Source of the DNA: an uncultured Bacteroidia bacterium
GTDB lineage: Bacteria; Bacteroidota; Bacteroidia; Bacteroidales; UBA932
NCBI GenBank assembly: GCA_902795785.1
Contig: CADBMK010000042.1
Span: forward strand, 1 to 6,084
Direction: 5' to 3'
DNA: 6,084 bases
Shown one piece after another: positions 1-6,084 of this stretch. Under the pieces are notes generated by a model that was not told the origin of the DNA, searched no databases, and saw only the letters and a list, made by a program, of their open reading frames with translations. Each line of letters starts with the position of its first letter. Position 1 is the stretch's first letter. The position numbers and the translations under genes were made by a program.

Positions 1-1
1 A

Positions 2-355
2 AACAGGTTCTCGGCCAAGGCCATGCTGGTCTATTTCTACTACAAGGAGACCAACCTCCAGGAGTATGAGATGCATCTTTACCTGACTGACGAACTTACG
101 GCCACCCTGGGAGAGAAGATCGTCTTCGGCCTTGAGGATGGCTCAAGCATCGTTCTGGAGCAGCAGCGTGAGGGCCCAGGCCTTCTTGTGCTGTATCCTA
201 CGGAGCACGATTTGAGCAGGATGTCCTTTGTGGGAGTGAATTCGATATCGTTTATGTCAACTGACGGCCCTGTCTCGGCTGAGTTCCAATCAGGCGTGCT
301 TACAAAGGCCGTTGGCACACTTTATAATTCTTTAAAGACTCTTACCATCAAATAG
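2..355 (+). CDS. Hypothetical protein, 5'-partial (C-terminal 117 residues visible)
   Basis: The reading frame is open from the first complete codon at position 2 to the TAG at 353-355. The first Met in frame is at 23, but the seven codons before it (NRFSAKA) read smoothly into it and no start signal stands out, so the gene most likely begins left of the window. The visible part has no membrane segment and no motif I can assign. It alternates short hydrophobic strands with polar turns (MLVYFYYKE, MHLYLTDEL, EKIVFGLEDGSSIVLE, LVLYPTEHD, VNSISFMST), which suggests a small beta-rich domain. The general pattern, a predicted strand followed by a phrase such as 'FGLEDGSSIVLE' and a late 'VGVNSISF' strand, resembles small uncharacterised Bacteroidales proteins that are often exported, but this is an impression only. 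The DUF486 gene starts 3 bp after the stop, so the two are probably co-transcribed. No function is proposed. Confidence 0.75.
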   Translation, partial: NRFSAKAMLVYFYYKETNLQEYEMHLYLTDELTATLGEKIVFGLEDGSSIVLEQQREGPGLLVLYPTEHDLSRMSFVGVNSISFMSTDGPVSAEFQSGVLTKAVGTLYNSLKTLTIK

Positions 356-358
356 TTT

Positions 359-730
359 ATGTGGAATGGTATTATCACCGTCCTTCTCCTGCTGGTATCA
401 AATGTCATAATGACCCTGGCCTGGTACGGCCACCTGAAACTTCAGCAGATGCATGTTACGGACGGTTGGCCACTTATTGGTATCATCGTATTGTCGTGGG
501 GAATGGCGTTTTTTGAATATGCCGTAATGATACCGGCCAACAGGATCGGCTACTCCGAGAACGGAGGCCCTTATTCCCTTATCCAGCTCAAGGTAATCCA
601 GGAAGTGGTTTCACTGATTATCTTCACCCTGGTAGTTTCAATGCTCTTCAAGGGTGAGTCTTTCCACTGGAATCATGCGGCAGCCTTTGTCTGCCTCGTT
701 CTGGCGGTGTTCTTTGCCTTCCTCAAATAA
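359..730 (+). CDS. DMT-family inner-membrane protein, DUF486
   Basis: This is a 123-residue integral membrane protein, close to the usual size of DUF486 (COG3169) proteins, which are grouped with the drug/metabolite transporter superfamily. Four hydrophobic segments are visible at about residues 4-23, 37-58, 77-97 and 104-122. The loop after the second helix carries the family hallmark PANRIGY (59-65), followed by the conserved stretch SLIQLKVIQEV (73-83). The substrate of the family is not established, and four-helix members of this superfamily are generally thought to act as dimers. The start is the ATG 3 bp after the upstream TAG. There is no clear Shine-Dalgarno sequence in front of it, so translation may be coupled to the preceding gene. 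The stop (TAA at 728-730) lies 3 bp from the stop of the histidine kinase on the other strand. Family assignment is confident; a transport role is inferred. Confidence 0.9.
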   Translation: MWNGIITVLLLLVSNVIMTLAWYGHLKLQQMHVTDGWPLIGIIVLSWGMAFFEYAVMIPANRIGYSENGGPYSLIQLKVIQEVVSLIIFTLVVSMLFKGESFHWNHAAAFVCLVLAVFFAFLK

Positions 731-733
731 GAG

Positions 734-3700
734 TCAGGCTTTCATCTTAGGATAGTGGATTGTGAAGCAGGCTCCCTGCAGCGTGTATGAACGGCTGTAT
801 TGGATGTCTCCTCCACACTTCTGAATGATATTGCGGCAGATCGCAAGGCCCAGGCCGGATCCGCTGCTTTTTGTCGTGAACTCAGGCACGAAGAGATTGC
901 CGAGGTTTTCCTCGGAAACTCCCGGGCCGTTATCCTCGATGGAGATGTCATAGAAGCCGTCCTGCTGGGACAGGCGCAGACTGATGAAGATGGCTCCGTC
1001 CGGGCGTCCCTGTCCATCGTTCATTCCTTCGATGGCCTGGATGGCGTTGGTTATGAGGTTGACGAACACGCGGGTAAGCTGAGGCTTAGGTCCCATTATG
1101 TGTGCTCCCTCTATGCCCACGTAGGTAATCTTGATGTTCTCCCTGTTGTCAAACATCGTGACCTGATCCTGGATGAGGCGGTCGATGTCAATCTCGGCAG
1201 GCTCCTCGGTATAGAGCTTGGCAAAGGTTGAGAATTCGTTGGCCGTATCGGTCAGTATGTCTATCTGGTCAAGGAAGATTTTTGCCGCCTCGTCAAAGCG
1301 CTCAATCCAGAGAGGGTTGTTCCTGGCCTTAAGGCTTATGATTCTCTGAAGCTGCATCTTCATAGGGGTGAGAGGGTTCTTGATCTCGTGGGCAACGTTC
1401 CTGGCCATGTTGCTCCAGGCCTTGTCCCTCTCGGCCTGAGCCAGTTTCTTGGTACTTTCTGCAAGGTCGTGGACCATCACGTTGTATGCCCTCACGAGCG
1501 ATGAAATCTCGTCGTCACGGTCATAGACGATGTATTCAGGGTTGCTCAGGTCAGCCTTGTTCATCTTGCGGCTCATTTCAGACAAAGGCTTGAACATCAT
1601 ATCCACCACGGCGGTGATGATGATTCTTGCAAAGATGAGAAGGAGGATGAATACCGTGAAGATTGAAACCGTGTGGATGATTGCCGCAGTCTCAAAGTCG
1701 TAGTTGTTCTCGTTGTTGTACGGAGCGCTCACAAGGCCGATGATTTCTCCGGAAGCGTTCATCACAGGGGCGTATATCATATAGTATGAACGCTTGCCCG
1801 TCTTCTGCTTCTTTGCAAAATACAGCCAGTGCCTGTTGACTATGTTGTCGTAGGCCTCCTCGTCGATTCGGGACGCAAGTATCATCCTGAAGAAGATTTC
1901 AACGTTGGTGGAAGTGATGACTTTTCCGTGGCGGTCGTAGAGGGTGATGTCGTTCCTTGTGGACGAGCCGATTTCCTCCACCAGGGCGTCAAGCTCCTGG
2001 TGACGCAGATCGTCAAAACTGTTGTAGTGACGGATACGGCTCTCGATAAGTCCCTTGATGGCGCTGATCTGGTCGGCCATCATGTTCTTGTTGCTGATGT
2101 TGTTGCGGTTGTACACGAACAGCGTGCTTATGGCCGCAAGCGTGAGGAGGGTGAATGTCAGCGAAACATACAGGACGAGGGCGATCCTTGTCTTGTAGTA
2201 GTTATTGTTCTTCTTCTCCCTGAGACATCTCCTACGGTGTCTTACCGTGAGGCACGAGGTGATGATGAAGAGGACCATCCCTATGAAGAAGGTGGCCATC
2301 AGGTATTCGAAGATATCCGTTTTCTGCCTTGAAAGGATGATGACCTCGTTGTCTGAAATCTGCTTGGCTATGTGTGAGTAGCCCCTTTCTATGTAGTGGC
2401 CTGTCTTCCCGCTGGTCCTGGCTGTAGGATATGGGTAGGAACCGGTATAGGAAGCGAGCCTGCCGTCTATGAATTTTGCATAGGAGTATGTGGGCGGGAT
2501 GAGGACCTTGCCCGGGCTCTGAAGTCCAAGGATGGCGTCGTAGCCCCTACCTTCCCTGTAGGATCTGGGTTCTACGCCCAGCATCATCCTGCTGATTCCA
2601 AGGTTCTTGTCGTAATAGAGGAAGATACCGGTATAACGCGCCTTTCCGGAAGCGTCGCTTGAGTAAAGGAACTTGGATCCGTCCGCTATAGGAACGCCGG
2701 AGCGGATTCTCTCGTTAAAGTATGCCACAGCCTTCGGATCCGGGGCGTTGTCCCTGAGGATGAGAAGGGAGAGGTCGTAGTCCTGTGAAATCGAACGCAG
2801 GTTCTGCTCCGATATCCTGTTCAGTATGATGGCCTCCGTGCCGTCCGTCATGGTGAGGGTGGCAATAAGAGGGTCGTTTGCAATTGTGTTTTCCTCGCTC
2901 TTGAGCTGCATCTCCAGGCCGATGTCCCTGTCCATTGAAAGACGGTTGGCCCAGACGTCAACCCTCTCTTCCTCCTTGCGGAAGCCCAGGAAGGCGGTGC
3001 TGAGGACGAGGAAAATGGCGGCAAGCGCAGAGAAGCCGAACCTTACCCATCTGAAAGCCAGTATGTTCCGGTGGAATTTTGCCTGGAGCACTATGCCTGC
3101 CAGCAGGAGTGAGGACCCTATAAGGCCGATTACCGCTGCGTAAATCATTCCCGTATAGACGGAGAGTTCGTTGATCTTATAGAGTTCCAGATGGATGTTC
3201 GAATTCTCGGTGACGCTGCTCAGCAACAGATATACATAGACAGGAAGCAGGACCGCTCCTGCTCCGCAGGCTATGACCGCGCGCCTTTTCCGGATGAAAA
3301 GGGCCCTTGTGAGGTAGATGATGGCCACCAGGATGATGATGAAGATATTCACCGTCATCATCACACCTATTGACGGGAAGAGGTGGCTGTCCGAATACAG
3401 GACAGGGGAGAAGAGGGCGTTGCCATGGACCCTGCCCCTGACCGTTGCCGTCAGAAGTTTGAAAACAGGCTTTCCGGCGGCGCAGATGGCCGTTCCTCCT
3501 GTTACTGAAAGCGGCTGGATGGAAAATCCGTCCTTGAGCCTGTATATCTCGTCGCTGATTTCAAGTCCTCCGATCACCCTGGTGCCCTGGTCGCTGATTG
3601 ACTTGACCAGATACCACTTAGGACCGTAGTTTACGAACTCCGGCTCGGTTCCGATGGTGGAAAGGGAGGCGTTGTCCCTGAGGTTGGACAGGCTCGGAAT

Positions 3701-4027
3701 CATCGTCCTTGTGCGTATGTCATCGTTAAGGACGGTGAACTGGTTGACCCAGCTCTGGAGGGTGTCGGACTCGTACCTGTAGATAATCATGTCTTCAGGA
3801 ACTCCCGTAACGTTCAGCCAGGCGTTCTTGTCCCCGTTAATGGCCTTTTCCATCTGCTGGTCAAGCAGGACGAGTTTCTCGTTTAGGGACTGCTCGATGC
3901 TGGCGGCCATCTTATTCTCGCTGGTGACCCCGAAGCGCAGGATGAACGGAAGTACTAAGAGCGCAATGAGGGCTGCCAACAGTATGAATGCCGTGGCCGT
4001 CTTCCATGTCTTTCTCCAGTCTGCCAT
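734..4027 (-). CDS. Large NtrY-like sensor histidine kinase with three extracytoplasmic regions and HAMP
   Basis: This is a 1097-residue membrane histidine kinase. Hydrophobic segments lie near residues 11-30, 221-245, 249-272, 288-315, 327-349, 575-595, 614-638 and 783-808. Positive loops (RKRR at 246-249, 318-326, RHRRR at 596-600) put residues 31-220, 350-574 and 639-782 outside the cytoplasm. The third region (DITLYDRHGKV, then YAPVMNASGEIIGLVSAP) looks like a Cache/PAS-type sensor; the first two are not recognised. A HAMP linker (about 807-860) leads to an NtrY-like H-box, AHEIKNPLTPMK, with the expected phospho-acceptor His880. The ATPase has an N-box (NLITNAIQ, Asn994), G1 (DNGPGV, Asp1032), F-box (FVPEFTTK) and G2 (GSGLGLAI), so all catalytic motifs are intact. 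It should autophosphorylate and pass phosphate to a response regulator, none of which is in the window. The start ATG is 1 bp after the rlmH stop, which implies co-transcription. The signal it senses is unknown. Confidence 0.93.
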   Translation of the reverse strand: MADWRKTWKTATAFILLAALIALLVLPFILRFGVTSENKMAASIEQSLNEKLVLLDQQMEKAINGDKNAWLNVTGVPEDMIIYRYESDTLQSWVNQFTVLNDDIRTRTMIPSLSNLRDNASLSTIGTEPEFVNYGPKWYLVKSISDQGTRVIGGLEISDEIYRLKDGFSIQPLSVTGGTAICAAGKPVFKLLTATVRGRVHGNALFSPVLYSDSHLFPSIGVMMTVNIFIIILVAIIYLTRALFIRKRRAVIACGAGAVLLPVYVYLLLSSVTENSNIHLELYKINELSVYTGMIYAAVIGLIGSSLLLAGIVLQAKFHRNILAFRWVRFGFSALAAIFLVLSTAFLGFRKEEERVDVWANRLSMDRDIGLEMQLKSEENTIANDPLIATLTMTDGTEAIILNRISEQNLRSISQDYDLSLLILRDNAPDPKAVAYFNERIRSGVPIADGSKFLYSSDASGKARYTGIFLYYDKNLGISRMMLGVEPRSYREGRGYDAILGLQSPGKVLIPPTYSYAKFIDGRLASYTGSYPYPTARTSGKTGHYIERGYSHIAKQISDNEVIILSRQKTDIFEYLMATFFIGMVLFIITSCLTVRHRRRCLREKKNNNYYKTRIALVLYVSLTFTLLTLAAISTLFVYNRNNISNKNMMADQISAIKGLIESRIRHYNSFDDLRHQELDALVEEIGSSTRNDITLYDRHGKVITSTNVEIFFRMILASRIDEEAYDNIVNRHWLYFAKKQKTGKRSYYMIYAPVMNASGEIIGLVSAPYNNENNYDFETAAIIHTVSIFTVFILLLIFARIIITAVVDMMFKPLSEMSRKMNKADLSNPEYIVYDRDDEISSLVRAYNVMVHDLAESTKKLAQAERDKAWSNMARNVAHEIKNPLTPMKMQLQRIISLKARNNPLWIERFDEAAKIFLDQIDILTDTANEFSTFAKLYTEEPAEIDIDRLIQDQVTMFDNRENIKITYVGIEGAHIMGPKPQLTRVFVNLITNAIQAIEGMNDGQGRPDGAIFISLRLSQQDGFYDISIEDNGPGVSEENLGNLFVPEFTTKSSGSGLGLAICRNIIQKCGGDIQYSRSYTLQGACFTIHYPKMKA

Positions 4028-4028
4028 T

Positions 4029-4502
4029 CTATTCGTGATGATATGGTTCGCCTTTAATTATTGTAAAGGCCCTGTACAGTTGTTCGGTAAATATCGTTCT
4101 TACCATCTGGTGAGAGAAGGTCATCTTCGAGAGGGATATCAATCCGTTGGAACGGTCATAGACTTCCTTCGAGAATCCGTATGCTCCGCCTATCACAAAG
4201 ACTATGTCCTTGCCGCTGCGGCTCATCTTGTCTTCTATCAGCCTGGCAAATTCCATCGATGAATACTGTCTGCCGTGCTCGTCAAGGAGGATTACGTCGT
4301 CCGATGTCTTCAGGTTCTTCATAATAAGGGCCCCTTCTTTCTCCTTGATCTGGTCCTTGGTGAGGGCGGACACGTTCTTCAGCTCCGGAATCTCCACCAG
4401 GTTGAACTGCACATAGTGTACCAGTCTGGAAACATACAGTTCCAGACCAACTCGTACCCAGTGCACGTCGGTCTTGCCGACAGTAAGTAAACTAATCTTC
4501 AA
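4029..4502 (-). CDS. rlmH: 23S rRNA (pseudouridine1915-N3)-methyltransferase RlmH
   Basis: RlmH is a small SPOUT-class methyltransferase that uses S-adenosylmethionine to methylate N3 of pseudouridine 1915 in helix 69 of 23S rRNA, acting on assembled ribosomes as a homodimer. The 157 residues match the usual length. The knot motifs are all visible: VILLDEHG (70-77), FVIGGAYGF (102-110), the LSKMTFSHQMVR segment (124-135) and the C-terminal PYHHE, characteristic of this family. The start codon is TTG (4502-4500). It yields MKISLLTVGKT, which aligns with the normal N-terminus of the family, and no in-frame ATG or GTG is found just upstream. A Bacteroidetes-type promoter ends only a few bases before this TTG, which would leave almost no leader. 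The histidine kinase follows after 1 bp. The function is confident; the exact start is supported by family similarity only. Confidence 0.96.
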   Translation of the reverse strand: MKISLLTVGKTDVHWVRVGLELYVSRLVHYVQFNLVEIPELKNVSALTKDQIKEKEGALIMKNLKTSDDVILLDEHGRQYSSMEFARLIEDKMSRSGKDIVFVIGGAYGFSKEVYDRSNGLISLSKMTFSHQMVRTIFTEQLYRAFTIIKGEPYHHE

Positions 4503-4509
4503 TCTTATA

Positions 4510-4541
4510 CAAATATAATGGGATGGCTCGGTATTTGCAAA
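4510..4541 (-). promoter_or_regulatory. Candidate Bacteroidetes-type promoter for rlmH and the kinase
   Basis: Read on the minus strand, TTTG (4541-4538) is followed by a 20-bp spacer and then TATATTTG (4517-4510). This is an exact match to the primary sigma factor consensus described for Bacteroides (TTTG near -33, TAnnTTTG near -7, spacer about 19-21 bp). If the second element is centred at -7, transcription would begin near 4507-4505, only about 3-5 nt before the TTG start of rlmH. The -33 element overlaps the purine-rich stretch (4539-4545) that lies 7 nt before the ATG of the divergent DUF4783 gene, so the 50-bp gap serves both genes. The match is seen directly; promoter activity is inferred. 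Confidence 0.6.
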
Positions 4542-4552
4542 GGGAAATGTGT

Positions 4553-4969
4553 ATGAAGAAGATTCTGAGACTTTTTGCTGTTATGTCCGCCATCCTTCTG
4601 TCTTTTAGCGCTGGTGCGCTTGAAAAGGGGGACGGTTACGATGTGTTCGTACCTATCGGCAAATATATCGCCCAAGGAGACGTTGACTGCCTTTCAGCGT
4701 GGTTTGCGGGCAATCTCGAGGTGTCTATCCTTTCTAATCAGAACAATTCCAGCCGTAATCAGGCCAAACAGATTCTCAAGGCTTTCTATGAACAGTACCC
4801 ACCGCGGCAGTTTACCATTTCGCACCAGTGCAGCCGTGCCACGATGAAGAACGCCGTGGGCGAACTCTACGCCGGGGGCGAAAAGTTCATGGTTACTATC
4901 TTTGTGATTTTTAGTAAGAAAGCCAATTCTTACAAGATCCAGCAGCTCAAGATAGAGCGGATCCAATAG
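4553..4969 (+). CDS. DUF4783 secreted protein
   Basis: This is a 138-residue protein of the Bacteroidota-specific DUF4783 family, whose function is unknown. I chose the ATG at 4553 because it gives a standard signal peptide: a KK n-region, a hydrophobic core at about residues 5-19 and a likely cleavage after Ala-Gly-Ala (20-22). A longer in-frame start at 4523 would put ten extra residues containing Arg and Glu in front of it, and its codons overlap the rlmH promoter. A purine stretch (AAAGGGA, 4539-4545) sits 7 nt before the chosen ATG. The mature part shows the family pattern: FVPIGKYIAQGDVDCLSAWFA (32-52), NQAKQILKAFYEQYPPRQF (69-87), then GELYAGGEKFMVTIFVIF (103-120) and the ending QQLKIERIQ. 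The helix-then-sheet layout suggests an NTF2-like fold, which is inference. Two Cys (46 and 92) could form a disulfide after export. There is no lipobox, so it is probably periplasmic. Its stop lies 1 bp from the stop of der on the other strand. Confidence 0.88.
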   Translation: MKKILRLFAVMSAILLSFSAGALEKGDGYDVFVPIGKYIAQGDVDCLSAWFAGNLEVSILSNQNNSSRNQAKQILKAFYEQYPPRQFTISHQCSRATMKNAVGELYAGGEKFMVTIFVIFSKKANSYKIQQLKIERIQ

Positions 4970-4970
4970 C

Positions 4971-6084
4971 TTACTTCTGACGAAGGAAAATCTGAACCGG
5001 ACAGCCGTTGAGGTTGAAGTGCGAGCGAAGCTTGTTTTCAAGGAATCGCTTGTACGGGTCTTTCACGTACTGTGGCAGATTGCAGAAGAATGCAAATGCC
5101 GGGAACTTGGTCGGAAGTTGGGTGATGTACTTGATCTTCACATACTTTCCCTTCCATGCCGGCGGCGGATAATTCTCGATTTCAGGAAGAAGGGCCTCGT
5201 TGAGACGGGCTGTAGGAATCTTCCTGCTGTAGTTGTCTGCAACCTCGGCAACCTTGTCCAGGACATCCATGATTCTCTGCTTCTTCACTACCGAGGTGAA
5301 GATGACAGGAACGTCATCGAACGGAGCAAGCCTTGATCGGAGGGCCTCAGAATACTCTTTGAGGGTATTGCTGTCCTTGATGAAGAGGTCCCATTTGTTT
5401 ACTACAATCACGCATGCCTTCCTGTTCCTCTGAATGAGGTTGAAGATTGCCATATCCTGGGCTTCCATGCCCTGGGTGGCGTCAATCATCAGGACGCAGA
5501 CGTCGGAGTTCTCAATGGCGCGGATTGAACGCATCACGGAATAGAACTCGAGGTCTTCGCTGACCTTGCCCTTCTTGCGCATTCCTGCGGTGTCCACGAT
5601 CATGAACTCGTGTCCGTACTTGTTGTAGTATGTGGAAACGGCGTCTCTGGTTGTTCCCGCAACCGGAGTCACGATGTTCCTGTCCTCACCCAGAAGGGCG
5701 TTGGTGAGGGATGATTTGCCAACGTTAGGCTTGCCCACGATTGCAATGTGCGGAAGGTCCGGGCGCTGGTCTTTCTGCTCCTGGGGGGTATCTTCAGGGA
5801 GAAGCTTGCAGATTTCGTCAAGCAGGTCTCCCGTTCCGCTGCCGTTGGCGGCGGAGATGCTCCAGAGCTCGCCGAGTCCGAGAGAGTAGAACTGGTAGGT
5901 ATCAAAAATCTTGTCGCCCGAGTCCACCTTGTTTACGCACAGCACCACCGGCTTCTTTGAGCGGCGGAGCATGTCTGCTATCTCGGCGTCATAGTCCGTG
6001 ATTCCTGTAGAGGCCTCTACCATGAAAAGTACGAGGTCCGACTCATCGACGGCGATTGTGACCTGCTTGCGGATTTCGCCCTCG
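4971..6084 (-). CDS. der: Ribosome-assembly double GTPase Der (EngA), 5'-partial
   Basis: Der (EngA) has two tandem GTPase domains and a C-terminal KH-like domain, and is needed for maturation of the 50S subunit. The frame is open to the right edge: about 20 codons before the Met at 6023 read EIRKQVTIAVDESDLVLF, which is normal internal Der sequence, so the gene begins outside the window. About 370 of an expected 435-440 residues are present; the P-loop, switch I and DTPG motifs of the first domain are cut off. Counted from that Met, the first domain still shows NKVD (31-34) and SAAN (57-60). The second is complete: GKPNVGKSS (97-105), GTTRD (123-127), DTAGM (144-148), NKWD (209-212) and TSV (243-245). 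The KH-like domain runs from about 267 to the end, with the family pattern KYITQLPTKFPAFAFFCN. All visible motifs are intact. It converges on the DUF4783 gene with a single base between the stops, leaving no dedicated terminator. Confidence 0.97.
   Translation of the reverse strand, partial: EGEIRKQVTIAVDESDLVLFMVEASTGITDYDAEIADMLRRSKKPVVLCVNKVDSGDKIFDTYQFYSLGLGELWSISAANGSGTGDLLDEICKLLPEDTPQEQKDQRPDLPHIAIVGKPNVGKSSLTNALLGEDRNIVTPVAGTTRDAVSTYYNKYGHEFMIVDTAGMRKKGKVSEDLEFYSVMRSIRAIENSDVCVLMIDATQGMEAQDMAIFNLIQRNRKACVIVVNKWDLFIKDSNTLKEYSEALRSRLAPFDDVPVIFTSVVKKQRIMDVLDKVAEVADNYSRKIPTARLNEALLPEIENYPPPAWKGKYVKIKYITQLPTKFPAFAFFCNLPQYVKDPYKRFLENKLRSHFNLNGCPVQIFLRQK

Noticed and set aside
1829..2332. 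A 167-codon plus-strand open frame inside the kinase gene.
   Set aside because: It lies antisense to the kinase coding region, which has clear domain structure. Its translation is low-complexity, rich in Val, Asp and Glu, with no recognisable fold.
3789..4262. A 157-codon plus-strand open frame across the kinase/rlmH junction.
   Set aside because: It is antisense to two well-supported genes, and its protein matches no family I recognise.
4467..4481. A short hairpin, GTCGG-TCTTG-CCGAC, upstream of DUF4783.
   Set aside because: It has only a 5-bp stem, lies inside rlmH codons for VGKTD, and is not followed by a T-run, so it is not a convincing terminator or operator.
4514..4519. TATAAT on the plus strand as an E. 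coli-type -10 box for DUF4783.
   Set aside because: No -35 partner is found at the right distance, and the Bacteroidota primary sigma factor uses a different consensus. The AT-rich bases are better explained by the minus-strand TATATTTG element.
4523..4552. A longer N-terminus for the DUF4783 protein starting at the ATG at 4523.
   Set aside because: It would add ten residues with Arg and Glu ahead of a well-formed signal peptide and would overlap the rlmH promoter. The ATG at 4553 with MKK is the natural start.
4694..5041. A 115-codon minus-strand open frame across DUF4783 and the end of der.
   Set aside because: It runs antisense to DUF4783 and out of frame with der, both of which have convincing family motifs.
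6021..6023. The Met at 6023 as the start of der.
   Set aside because: The frame stays open to the window edge, and the upstream codons encode normal internal Der sequence. The first GTPase domain would lack its P-loop if translation began here.

Overview
The window looks like ordinary chromosomal DNA of a member of the Bacteroidales (phylum Bacteroidota), of moderate GC content by eye. Three things point there: a DUF4783 secreted protein, which is characteristic of that group; an RlmH with a Bacteroides-like sequence (IPELKN, the LLDEHG region, C-terminal PYHHE); and a candidate promoter upstream of rlmH that fits the Bacteroidetes TTTG / TAnnTTTG consensus rather than the E. coli one. The genus cannot be settled from this segment.

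Layout. Positions 2-355 (+) hold the 3' part of an unrecognised gene that enters from the left edge. It is followed after 3 bp by a small four-helix membrane protein of the DUF486 family (359-730, +). Convergent to this pair is a two-gene minus-strand unit: rlmH (4502-4029), then 1 bp later a very large NtrY-like membrane histidine kinase (4027-734). Divergent from rlmH, across a 50-bp gap, is a DUF4783 gene (4553-4969, +). It meets head-on the 3' end of der (minus strand, entering from the right edge and ending at 4971). There is no gene-free stretch longer than about 50 bp.

Functions. rlmH and der both serve the ribosome: RlmH methylates pseudouridine 1915 of 23S rRNA, and Der is a double-GTPase assembly factor of the large subunit. 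The kinase is predicted to have eight membrane helices enclosing three separate extracytoplasmic regions, and a complete catalytic core. Its response regulator is not in the window.

Nothing here resembles a mobile element, CRISPR array, defence island, RNA gene or other undescribed multi-gene system. The points most worth a second look are the modular sensor part of the kinase, the near-leaderless TTG start of rlmH behind a consensus promoter, and the very tight convergent gene ends (3 bp and 1 bp).
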